DNA of 64,000 nt from Cantharellus purpuraceus (Eukaryota; Basidiomycota; Agaricomycetes; Cantharellales; Hydnaceae), in the NCBI GenBank assembly GCA_025174535.1, contig JALBUN010000010.1:1054001-1118000 (forward strand). Direction: 5' to 3'. Shown in pieces: positions 24,473 through 34,972 of the stretch. The translations under genes were made by a program, and so were the position numbers. The first letter of the stretch is position 1. Each line of letters begins with the position of its first letter. The notes under the pieces were generated by a model that was given only the letters and a program-made list of their open reading frames with translations, was not told where the DNA came from and searched no databases.

Positions 24473-24518
24473 TGCACTTAGATCCCACTGGCGTCGACAC
24501 ACCAGTTACTAAGGGACC

Positions 24519-25975
24519 ATGTCTCTGTTCCAGATTCCCCCACCACCTCCTACTAAGTTGGGCCGATATCGTGTTTTGTCTCCCAATGCCGGAGTCCGTG
24601 TCTCCCCTTTGCAGCTCGGTTCCATGGGTCTGGGTGACAAGTGGACCCACCAGATGGGAGCCATGGACAAGGAATCTTCGTTTAAGCTACTTGATGCTTT
24701 CTATGAGGCTGGCGTGAGTGCAATGCCTAATCTTCTGCCATGACTGATCTTGAGCTATGACAGGGAAATTTTATTGACACTGCCAACCATTATCAAGATG
24801 AGACCTCGGAAATGTTCATAGGTGAATGGGCAGAGAAACGTGGCATCAGAGACCAGCTGGTTATTGCCACCAAGTACACAACAAATTATAAGCGCGAGGA
24901 CGACACCATTCCGATCAAGATAAATTATTTGGGTAACAACCACAAGTCGCTTCATTCATCTGTCGAGGCAAGTCTCAAGAAGCTGAGAACGACTTATATC
25001 GATATTCTCTACGTGCACTGTAAGCTCGTTTCCTCGTTGCGTGTCACGTCGAGAGGTCTAATGCTATTCACAGGGTGGTCATATGACAGCTCCGTCGAGG
25101 AAGTCATGAGCAGCCTTCATAACCTAGTGGCCGCTGGGAAAGTTTTGTACCTTGTACGTTCGCTTTCAACTTATGACGACTTTCCTGACTCATTGTAATG
25201 CTGTGCCAGGGTGCCTCGGTATGGGTATATTCATATTGGACCTAGATCCCAGTCATTAATATCTTTCAGGATACCCCCGCATGGGTCGTGTCCAAGGCAA
25301 ACCAATGGGCAAAGGCCTACGGGAAAACACCCTTTTGCATTTATCAGGGCAAGTGGAGTATTCTCGAACGTAGCTTCGAGCGTGACATCATACCCATGGC
25401 AAGATCTGAAGGCCTCGCTCTCGCTCCTTGGGGAGTTGTCGGCCAAGGTCGCTTCATGACGGACGCAGAGGAGAAGCGTCGTAAAGAGAGTGGCGAGGGG
25501 GGTCGCCGTCTATTCACCCCAACATGGGAACGCAGCTCAAATGATGTTAAAATAAGCCACAAGCTGGAAGAGGTAGCGAAAGAAGTGGGCGTGGAAGACC
25601 TCACTGCCGTGGCCATTGCGTACGTCATGCATGTACGTATGCTTCAATGGACTGCGGTGGACAGGTGTATTGAATCCCCTACAGAAGGCTCCTTATGTGT
25701 TCCCAATCGTGGGTGTTCGAAAAGTAGAACATTTGCACGGCAATATAAAGGCGTTAGATATCACACTTACACCTGCGCAAATCAAATCGTTAGAGGACGT
25801 CATCCCCTTTGATCCTGGTTTCCCGAATTCCATGATAGTGAGTCATAAACGCATAGCCATTCATACATATAACTCAATATTTTCATCGCAGGGAGATGGT
25901 TCGGCAGACGTGTGGATGATAACAACAGCAGGGCACGTAGACAAATGGCCCGCTGCACCCCCACTAGCTCCTTGA
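24519..25975 (+). CDS. Aryl-alcohol dehydrogenase (NADP+), aldo-keto reductase family, copy A
   Basis: Cytosolic NADPH-dependent reductase of the fungal AAD group of aldo-keto reductases, which interconverts aryl aldehydes and alcohols. Seven exons: 24519-24713, 24764-25019, 25074-25153, 25210-25218, 25270-25632, 25685-25837, 25892-25975, giving 379 aa, the family length. The tetrad is intact: Asp and Tyr in [14 protein letters not shown], Lys in LVIATKYT, His in YVHW (split by intron 2). Cofactor and C-terminal motifs include [11 protein letters not shown] and [12 protein letters not shown]. Exon 4 is a 9-nt microexon coding Gly-Ala-Ser; skipping it would delete three residues in frame. Introns 2-4 are almost identical to those of copy B at 56498, while intron 1 and the segment near residue 265 ([14 protein letters not shown]) differ. 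It lies just outside the transposon nest. Confidence 0.93.
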
Positions 25976-26544
25976 GCGAGTTGCCATAGTACGCAATGCA
26001 GCTATGTAATATAAGGATGCGAGCTGTAAAGATTCTTTACAGCCGTTTGCATTTCACTTTGCACTCCGACGCGCAGCGCGTGTTTGGTGCAGTTCACAAC
26101 CAGGCCACCACCGGGATTTTCTACCGCAACGCTTGAGATATGACACCAGTCAACATAATGTAATTTGTTCTATAGTTGATAGATAAAGTCTCTCGAAGAC
26201 CTTTTATTGATTCCCGCACTGCTGCATGAGGCTCCCGGGGAGCTTACCCACATTTTCCCAGCACATCTTGGCCACTTTGCATGGGTGGTCGTTTTTCAAA
26301 CTGTAGATAACATCATTACCTGAATTTCATCAAAGATATTTTCAAAGTATCTCACCGTTGGTGTGTCCACAGACTTTTATGTTCCCACGCGTGACAACAT
26401 CTCTTCGTTCCCCACTATGCCCTTGACTAAACAAGTCTTGCAAGATTGTTGCTGATCTATTGTTTGCATGATTGTAGTTATGCCTTTGAGTGTTACACTT
26501 TGCAACACGAAGTCTGAACTCCAGTTCCCCTGGACCTATCACCC
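25976..26544. other. 3' flank of AAD copy A, no gene seen
   Basis: No coding sequence is supported. The sequence becomes AT-richer towards the old LTR that begins at 26545. Confidence 0.4.
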
Positions 26545-27261
26545 TGTATGGGAACTGGTTTTCCCTTAAAAGATCTTGTTTAAAGTCCCAAAACTGTACA
26601 ATTTCACTTCATGGCCTTAAAATATCAGCATATATGTGCTGCTTTCTCTTGATTCAGGGCCATTCAAATATTCTCTATTTTTTCATATTTTTTTTTGGGA
26701 ATTTTCCATGCAGAAATGAGTCTACAAACTTATTGTTCTGCTGGGCAAAGTTTGGGACCCACATGGACCCACAAACATTCGCAGATGTCACCAGCTTCAA
26801 AGTCAGCCGGAGTCACCCGGACAACTGACTCATTTTCATTTCAATCTCTGACTCAATCTGGTCATCACTGCCAGTAAATGCTCAATATCTTCACAACCAC
26901 TGCACCTCCTGACTCCATTTTCAGTGGAGAGTTCAATAGAAGCTGTGCCTACCCATAGCTGTGCTGATCAGCCCAGGAAATGAAGTATTGACCAAGTTAT
27001 TTGAGTAATGGTGACTCATACCATGACTCCTGCTCTGAGTCACACTATGACTCCATACATGACTCATGCCATGAGTCAGAGCAAATCCAAGCAGCTCATT
27101 GGCTAGGAAACTTCCACCCCCTTCTTATATATTCCACTAGCTTCCAGTAGTTTCCATCTATTAATAGGTAGAAGTTTCCAGTAGTATTAGTCAGCTCCTG
27201 TAAATACAATATAAAAGGAGCCCATTCTGCCTCTGAAATTAATAACCATTTTCTACCCCAT
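26545..27261 (+). mobile_element. Old, diverged LTR fragment related to element A
   Basis: Starts TGTATGGGAA, the start of the A-family LTR when read in element orientation. Blocks shared with the A LTR in the same order: AAATATCAGCATATAT, TTCAAATATTCTCTATTTTT, a TTCCATGCAGAA block, CCACAAAC, later TTCCATCTATTAATAGGTAGAA, and a promoter-like AATACAATATAAAAGGAGCC next to CATTCTGCCTCTGAAA. It ends abruptly at TTCTACCCCAT where element B1's LTR begins. The missing distal half of this LTR is not found elsewhere in the window. Confidence 0.75.
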
Positions 27262-27774
27262 TGTTACGCACTAGGTCCGATTGGGGTCAGAGATTGGGTC
27301 AGAGGTTGGGTCAGAGTCAGAGTACGTCGTGGGGGTCAGAATGGACTTGGCTTCAGCTTATGTGCTGCGCCCTCACTAATACTGGTGTCTGAGATTTCGG
27401 AGACGGAGTACGACTTAGAGAGTTAGGATCGGACTTAGGAGCTAGGCGTGATTCGATATTCGAACTGGGGAATGAAGTCCCCAGTTGGGCAACTTAAATA
27501 CATATTTGAAATCTAATAATAATTATTTTGGTGATGGGTCTCCAAGGCTGACGGCCTTACGTGAGTATGTCCGAGTCCAACGGGGACGGATGTCCGGGTT
27601 CCTATGGTGATGCTGATGCATCAATCGGAACCGGAGACAGATGGGCGGAATTGGCGGTGACAGTTGGACAGGCAAATGGAGACGTAGCGGTTTCCAAATG
27701 GAGTATAGATTTCATACGCGCGGATCTGAGGGGATCGGATGGGGATCTGGTTGTTAATGAATATAGTCATAACA
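27262..27774 (-). repeat. 3' LTR of element B1
   Basis: 513 bp with TG...CA ends (plus strand TGTTACGCAC to GTCATAACA). It matches four other B LTRs in the window. A short run of a 12-bp unit (ttgggtcagagg type) lies near its element-3' end at 27278-27310. Confidence 0.9.
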
Positions 27775-27876
27775 GTATCTCTCCATTTAAGGCCGAGCCC
27801 CTGAGGCCTCATGTCCGTGGATTGAATAGGTGAGACGATTGGGCGCGGTCGGAGTTATACTGGGGGTCTGGAGACA

Positions 27877-27885
27877 TATAAAAGG
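27877..27885 (+). promoter_or_regulatory. TATA box of the antisense gene, B1 copy
   Basis: TATAAAAGG lies 39 nt before the ATG at 27916 and about 100 nt inside the LTR border. The same word is at the same distance before the matching ATG in B2 (53301-53310), so it is a conserved core promoter pointing away from the 3' LTR and against gag-pol. Confidence 0.7.
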
Positions 27886-27915
27886 AGGGGCATGATTGAG
27901 GTCTGATCCTCAACG

Positions 27916-29499
27916 ATGTCAAACCCTTTGGCAAGCATGAGCATGGCCGAGCTGGAGCAGTTGCTCTTGGCCCGATGGAAGGAAGAGGAAGAGGAGCGGA
28001 ATTGGAAAGAGGAGGAGGAAGCAGAACGGAGACGGAAGGAGGAGGAGGAGGTGGAACGGAGACGGAAGGAGGAGGAGGAGGCGGAACAGAGACAGAAGGA
28101 GGAGGAGGAGGCGGAACGGAGACGGAAGGAGGAGGAGGAGGCAGAATGGAGACGGAAGGAGGAGGAGGAGCAGTGACAGAAAGAGGCGGCGAAAACGGAA
28201 CGGAGAAGGAAAGAGGAGGAAGCGAAGGCCGAGAGGGCCCACATGGTGAAGGAACTTGCGGCAGTGATGGAGGCTGCGAGACTGAAAGAAGTGGAGGAGC
28301 AGGCGCACGAGTTAGAGGCGACTCGTTCGAGGACTGTCACTGCGGAGGACTCACCGTTACGTCCGCGGGCATGGCCCTTATTTGAGTTAGGGGCAGCTGA
28401 GGAAGATGATGTGGCGGAGACGGAGAGGGCGGAGGTGGAGGTGGATCCCGATGCCAATGTGGAGCTCGATGCAACTGTGGAGCCCGAGGCGGGCGTGGAT
28501 GTTGGGACGGATGTGGAGCCGGATCCTACTTCAAATTCTTACGAGGAGATGGCTTGGGTAGCTGTGGTCGAGGCTCGCAAAAGAGCGGAGCTCTATGCCG
28601 CTACCACTAAGAAGAACCTCGACGTCGTGGTCTTTTCCCTGAAGGCGTACCCGAGTGCTGATACAGAGAAGCGAGAGGCGGACCGGAGGGTCATATGGTG
28701 CAAGGCGGAGAGTCGTGTGTTGGCGACCCGTAAGAAGGAGCTGCGTGTCGCAAGGTTGGCGATCCAGCTTCGCAAGTGCGAGATGGAGAAGGCGGCGGCA
28801 GAACAGCAGGACAAGGAGGAGGAGAGGGAACGCTTGGAGGCCGCAGCGAGAAGGGGTGGACCACCCAAGGCTCTGGCTCCAACGGAGCCATTTGGCGGAC
28901 CCGGCGTAACTTGCGACTTATGTCATGATGTGGGTGTGGAGTGCATGTGGCCTACCGGCCCAACTCGCCGACTTCGGTCCTGCGATCGTTGTCGGGGTCG
29001 GAAAGGAGGGTGTAGGATCGATGGGAAGTTCAATCCCTGGAGTCAGAGCATCAAGCCCCGACTAGTGGTACAAGGAGGGGCAGAGAAGGAATTGGAGGGT
29101 CGTCCAACCAAAAAGAGGCGGACGGAGACGGGTGCTGTGGCAGCCGGGGGTAGTGGCGTCGGATCGGAAGGGGCAACGACCGGTGCAGGTACGGGGCGTG
29201 TTTCGGCGCCCAATAGCACCGTGGGCCAGCTTATCCGGCTGGTTAACCTACAGTCGGAGCACCTTCGGCGGATGGAGGGGTTGTTGGTAGACTTGGTGAG
29301 GACGATGAAATGGAAGGAGGTTCTGGAGGGTCGTTGGACAGCCGAGTTACGTCGGTTGCGGAAATTCATGGCCCTGTTGGACGAGGATTTGGACATGGGA
29401 GATGAGAAGGATTGGGTGTTGGATGTAGAGAGTGATGAGGAGTCGGAGACGGAACCTGAGGTAGATAAGGGAAAGGGGAAAAGGAAACGCGATGTATAA
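27916..29499 (+). pseudogene. Antisense ORF of element B1: coiled coil plus Zn2Cys6-like protein (one in-frame TGA)
   Basis: Encoded on the strand opposite gag-pol, between the 3' LTR and the end of pol. The frame runs 528 codons with a single TGA at 28174-28176 in an Arg/Lys-rich context (B2 has a sense codon there). Parts in order: MSNPLASMSMAELEQLLLAR start; charged coiled coil of 10-residue KEEE repeats (residues 30-85); helical ARLKEVEEQAHELEA; acidic, Asp/Val-rich region (about 160-200); a second helical region; a cysteine cluster starting CDLCHDVGVEC (about residue 333) with C-X2-C-X6-C-X12-C-X2-C-X6-C spacing; basic PTKKRRTE (nuclear-signal-like); a C-terminal helix and an acidic-basic tail ending KGKGKRKRD. 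The spacing fits fungal Zn(II)2Cys6 clusters. Relative to B2 about 30 residues are missing after HELEA. Function unknown; a nuclear DNA-binding role is inference. Confidence 0.75.
28006..28170 (+). repeat. 30-bp coding tandem repeat in the antisense ORF, five units
   Basis: Five consecutive units encode EAERRRKEEE-like decapeptides (with V, Q and W variants). B2 has fewer units and a frameshift in the same place, showing that the array is unstable. Confidence 0.85.
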
Positions 29500-30311
29500 A
29501 ATAAAAATGAAAATGATTATAAATTTTGGAATGGAGAAAGAATGAGGCGGAGTGATTCCTTTGGAGCTTTTTGAGCAGGCTGGTAATTTCCCTTGACTTG
29601 TAATAAAATGGTGATGCAAAATAATAGAATTAGCATTAGTAATTGAACTTAAAGATTCATAAGAGGGCCAGGTTTGAGAGTTGGAGCGTCAAGCCCCGAC
29701 TAGTGGTACAAGGAGGGGCAGAGAAAGAATTGGAAGGTCGTCCAACCAAAAAGAGGCGGACGGAGATGGGTGCTGTGGCAGCTGGGGGTAGTGGTGTCGG
29801 ATCGGAAGGGGCAATGACCGGTGCAGGTATGGGGTGCGTCTCTGCACCCAATAGTACCGTGGGCCAGCTTATCCGGCTGGTTAACCTGCAGTCAGAGCAC
29901 CTTCGGCAGATGGAGGGTTGCTAGTGGACCTGGTGAGGACGATGAAACGGAAGGAGGTTCTGGAGGGTCAGTGGACGGCCGAGTTACGTCGGTTGCGGAA
30001 GTTCATGGCCCCTTTGGATGAGGATTTGGACATGGGAGATGAGAAAGATTGGGTGTCGGATGTAGAGAGTGATGATGAGTCGGAGATGGAGCCTGAGGTA
30101 GATAAGGGGAAGGGAAAAAGGAAACGTGATGTATAAAATAAAAAAATGAAAATGATTATAAATTTCAGAGCAGAGAAAAATGAGTCGGAGTGATATTCCT
30201 TCAGAGTTTTTTAGGCTGGTAATTTCCCTTGACTTGTAATAAAATGATGATGCAAAATAATAGAATTAGCATTAGTAATGGGACTTAAAGATTCATAAGA
30301 GGGCCAGGTTT
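29046..30311 (+). repeat. Tandem duplication of about 638 bp at the 3' end of the antisense ORF
   Basis: Unit 1 (29046-29676) and unit 2 (29684-30311) both start gagcRtcaagccccgactag and end ggccaggtttg. Each contains the last third of the antisense ORF, its stop codon, the following AT-rich region and the last codons of pol. Unit 2 (reading 29684-30136) has a small deletion near 29920 that shifts the frame. The unit next to pol is probably the original position, which puts the two convergent stops only about 150 bp apart. Confidence 0.85.
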
Positions 30312-33300
30312 GTCTGGATAAGCGGAGTGAAAGTCAGAGACGGATTCAGATGCGTGATCGAGTTTGGACACAGAGATCCATGAGGACTCTTCATCGGTGC
30401 CTTCGTATCCAGTCCATTTGACTAAGTACTGGAGCTTGCACTTGTATCGACGGTCAATCTTCGAGTCCAGGATCTCAGATATCTCATATTCATTGTCTCC
30501 TTCGATGATGATCAGGGGAGGTGGAGGTTGCATGTGACCAGAGATCTCGTTCGTAGTAGTGGGTTCGAGCATTGATATATGGAAGACTGGATGAACTGCT
30601 CGGAAGTGGTCTGGGAGGCAGAGGGTGAAGGACCTGCTGCCAGCGCGAGCAATGACCTCATAAGGACCTAAGTATTTCTCAGAGAGTTTCTTCGATGGGC
30701 GGGTGGTCCGGAAGTGTTTGGCCTTAGCAAATACTTTGTCTCTGATTTGCAGGTCCAGAGCTGGAATGCAGCATCGGTCTGCGGAGACTTGATATTGTTT
30801 CTGGGCATTGGAGATGGTTTCTCGGAGATGTTGGTGTAGTTGATTGAGGTCGGTTACGAATTGGTGGGCTTTGGTGGAGGCAAGTTCTTTCTCAGCGTGG
30901 ATGGAGATGTTTGGATAATAGCCTTTATTAGCAAAGAACGGAGAGATGCCAGTAGTCGCGTTCGGAGCATTGTTGTAGGCAACTCTGCGATCGGAAGTAG
31001 ATCAGCCCAGTTGTCTTGTTGATAGTTACAATAGATTTGGAGGTATTGTTCCAGGGACTGATTCATTTGTTCCGTTTGTCCGTCTTCTTCAAGATGGTAT
31101 CTGGAGGTGAAGTGAAGTTTCATGTCGAGAGCCTTTCCTAGTGTGCGGAAGAAGGAGGACATGAACTCCGAGCCCCAATCGGATGTGACATGCGATGGGA
31201 CTCCATGTTTAGAGAATACGTGGAGAATGAACAATTTAGCTAGTGAGGTGGAGGTGATGGTATCATGTGTTGGAATGAATAGTGACTGTTTAGTGAACCT
31301 GTTGACAATCACGAGTATGGTGTCGTATCCGAGCAATGGGGTGAGCTTCTCTATGAAATCCATGGAGATGGAGTTCCATGGTTGCTCCGGGACCGGAAGT
31401 TGCTTAAGCGTTCTGTAGGGTTTGTGCCTTTGCAATTTTGAGCGCATACACGTGGTGCAGGAGTTACAGTAGTGTTGAATGTATTCTCGCATTTTTGGCC
31501 ATACATAGTCTTGTTGGATTAATCCTTGTGTGTGATTTTGCCTGAAATGGCTGGAGATTGGGTGATCATGGTAATACTGCAAAACTCGGAGTCGGAGGCC
31601 GTTGGTGTCGGGGATGTATATCTGGTTGTTGTGTCGGAGGTGTCCTTTGGGGTCAAGTGACCATTTGGGATCGGAAGGGTTGTCCAAGTGTTTAACTGCA
31701 ACAGGATCAGATTGGAGTGATGAGCAGATGTCGGAGTGGAGTTGGTTGATGTCTATAATGGTGACAGCTCGGAGGGTGGGAGTCATGAGGGTGGATGCTT
31801 GTAGGGACAATGCCAGCTGCTCGTTAGTAAACACAGGGTGAAAGTTGTGTGGGTTTACAGTGGCATAGTCGCTATTCCCCTCTTTAGGGTAGACGTCCCA
31901 TTGTCTAGTTAACACGTTGGGCTTTGCTCCGAGTCGACCTGGACGGAAACGGATAATGAGATTGAACTGAGATGGGTATTTGGACCATCGGACTTGTCTC
32001 CAGGTGAGCAGTTTCATTGTGGAGAAGTATTCCAAGTTTTTGTGGTCAGTTATGACGTCCACCGGATCGGAGGGGCCTTCAAGGTAGTGTCTCCATATCC
32101 GGAAGGCTTCATATATGGCAAGGAGCTCTTTGTCATGGACGTCATAGTTCAGTTCAGGGGGCATAAATGTATGCGAGTGAAAAGCGATCGGATGGACTTG
32201 TCCGTCGTCCGGAGAGATGATGGACAGGATCGCAGCAAGTGCATAGTTGGAGGCGTCGGTCTCTAATAGGATGGGAACGTCTGGAGCCCAATGAGTCAGT
32301 ATTGGAGCGGAAGTAAAGGCCTTTTTCAAGGTCTCAAAGCTCTGTCTACATTCGTCAGTGAAATTCCATTGGATACCCTTCCTAGTGAGTTGGGTGAGCA
32401 GAACGGTGATATCGGAGTAGCCATAAATGAAGCGGCGGTAGAAGTTGGCGAACCCTAGGAAGGACTGTACGTCCTTGACTTTCTGGGGTTCTGGCCATTC
32501 CTGTATGGCTTTGATTTTGTCATCAGACATTGTCAATCCTGCTGGGGAGAGGATATAGCCTAGGTATTCGACCGAGTTGGAGTGGAATTTGCATTTGTCA
32601 GCACGGGCGAAGAGGCCATGTTTTCGGAGATGTTGGAGTACATCTCGGACATGTGTCTGATGTTCTTCTTCATTGTCTGAATATACCAAAATGTCGTCTA
32701 AGTAAACGAGGACAGTCACATTGAGGAGGTTGGCGAAGGTATCATTCATGAACCTCTGGAAGGTGGCTGGAGCATTGGTTAGTCCAAAGGGCATGACGCA
32801 CCACTCGAAAGATCCATATCATGCGGAAGGTCGTTTTCCATTCGTCGCCTTCTCGGATGTGGACTAGGTGGTAGGCATGTTGGAGATCTATTTTGGAATA
32901 TATCTTAGCCTTTCAAGGACTCTCGAGTAGGTCCGCGGTGCGGGGTATCAGGTACCGGTCTTTCTTGGTGATCTTGTTGAGTCCACGGAAGTCGATGCAT
33001 AGATGGAGTGATCTGTCCTTTTTGCAGACAAATAGGACCAGAGCTCCATGGGGAGATAGGGATGGGTGGATGAAGCCCGTGGCCAAGTTCTTGTCTATGA
33101 ATGTTTGGAGAGCCAGTAGCTCTTTTTGGATAGCGAGTAGATAGGGCCAAGTGGAGGGGTGGAGTTGTCATCCAGTTCGATCTTGAGATTGTATGGTCGG
33201 TGTTCCGCTAGGGAGTCGGCTTTAGACTTGCTGAACACATCAGCGAACTCATGATACTCCTTAGGAACCATAGATAGGTCCGGTGGAGTGGATCGGGCAG

Positions 33301-34972
33301 AATGAGCGGCGAGGAATATCGGATCGGAGAGGTGGACCTGGAATGTGTGAGAACCATCCAGCTTGCTTAGTCTGGTGAAGACCATAGCGTCCACCATCGG
33401 TGGGGTAGACGGAGTATCTATCAGAGCGGAGTCAGTGGAGGCGGAAGATAGTTTCACACCTAAAGTTGCTGGTGACGTCGGGGATGACACAGCCTGTGCT
33501 GGAGAACGGAATGTGATATGGCCCAATGCCCAGTCAATCAACAGATTGTAGCGGGTGAGCCAGTTATGTCCGAGAACCACAGAACAGCTGGAGTCAAGTG
33601 GAGTAACATAGAATGTAAGGTTCTGGATTTCTCTGACAGAAAAACGGATAGACAGGTCTATAGCTTGTGAAATAACAGCATTAGTAGTGCCATCAAATAA
33701 TCAGAGTGGTGTATGTATGGAGTTTATGTAAATCGGAAAAAGAGGAATTGAGGAAACAGTGAGTAGAACCGGAGTCAATTAATGCTTGAATAGCAGTATT
33801 GGGAATGGAGTCGGAGTAGACGAGGAGGGTAAGGGAGTCAGAGTGGGAAAGAGTGGATGCGTTCAGGTGGACCTCGTTTGTCATACGGGGAGTACCAATG
33901 CAGCCCTCAGCCCGTACGGAGGCTATAGGACTGCTTACTATTTTTTTGGGTCTGTCGCTTTTGCGTCGGACTTGTCTGTTGTGGCGTTGGCAGCACAGCC
34001 CTTTGCCTTTGCTGTGGACGAGGTTGCCTTGTTGCAATCCTTGGCTTGGTGGCCTGGCTTTCCGCAGAACAGACAGAGGTTGTTGTCCATGTGGCACTGG
34101 TGTTCCTGCTGGGTAAGTTTCCTGTCCTTCCCCAGCTTGGTGGAGAGGTCCGGAGTACTCTTGCGAGCTCCAGAGTTATTGCTGGTGCCGGAATTGTTCT
34201 GACCGGAACTGGAGGCGGCAGTGTTACCAGTGTTTGACTTCTGGCCTGAGTTGGTGGTGGCCCTCTTATCGGACCCCTTGTTGGACTTTGGGGTCTTGTC
34301 CAATGATTTGTCCGATTTGTTGTTGGCTGAATTTTCGCAGGAGACCTCAGATTGACGTTCCCAATAATGGGCATCGATGGATTGGGTGAGCTTGCGAAGG
34401 GTAACCAAAGTATCTGGCTTACCGATGCGTGATATCTCGTCCTTGATGTGGGATGGGAGTCCAACGTAAAATTGGTGTCAGAGTGCGGTGTCGCCCCATT
34501 GGACTTTCGGAGCTAGCTGCTGGAAACTCACAATGTATTTTGCGATTTTGTGATTTTCCTTCATTCGAAGTTGATCGAGTTCATTCTTGGCATTGGCCTC
34601 GGGGTTGTAAGGACCAAAATTGGTCCAAAGTTTGGAGATGAAGTCGGAGTAGTCCTCTGACCATATTGGGTCATTGGAGTCGTCCATGAGTGCTGGCTCA
34701 AAGTAGTCCAGTGCAGTGCCCTTGAGATAGGACATGGCGAAGGTGACCTTTGCCCAATCAGATGTGAATGCGTCGGGGCAGTTGCGGAAATTCAACCAGC
34801 ATTGCACCAAGAACAGCTGGAGCTTTTGCGGATCGGAGCCATCGAATGGGTCGGGTTCTCGGACCTTGGTCCAGGACTTAGGGGCTTGTGGGTTACGGAT
34901 GCTGCTGGCAAGCAGGGAGATGGCTTGCGCCAGATTTGGAGAGGGCGGGGTGTCATCTTCTTCATTGACGGC
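30285..34972 (-). pseudogene. Gag-Pol of element B1, decayed (main part)
   Basis: Minus strand, order gag to chromodomain. Gag core with MSYLKGTALDYF (about 34740); a TGA near 34478 interrupts it; CCHC knuckle CLFCGKPGHQAKDC (about 34060); protease LIDSGSTHCFL (about 33770); RT with a frameshift near 33130 and again near 32800, [13 protein letters not shown] and the catalytic YLDD (about 32690); RNase H LETDASNYA (about 32255); integrase HHCC zinc finger (HDHPISSHF to CNSCTTC, about 31450-31540) and D,D,E residues in SMDFI, TSDWGSEF and DGQTEQMNQ; a frameshift near 30960; and a C-terminal chromodomain in which YLVKWTGYEG is clear (30285-30572). This is the chromovirus branch of Ty3/Gypsy. Several breaks make it non-functional. 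Confidence 0.9.
34968..34972. repeat. Target-site duplication ACGGC, left of element A
   Basis: ACGGC directly precedes the left LTR and recurs directly after the right LTR at 46692-46696, as expected for a 5-bp Gypsy integration. Confidence 0.95.

Noticed and set aside
27919..28457. Leucine/phenylalanine- or serine-rich frames on the minus strand
   Set aside because: These are reverse-strand shadows of the KEEE repeats in the antisense ORF.
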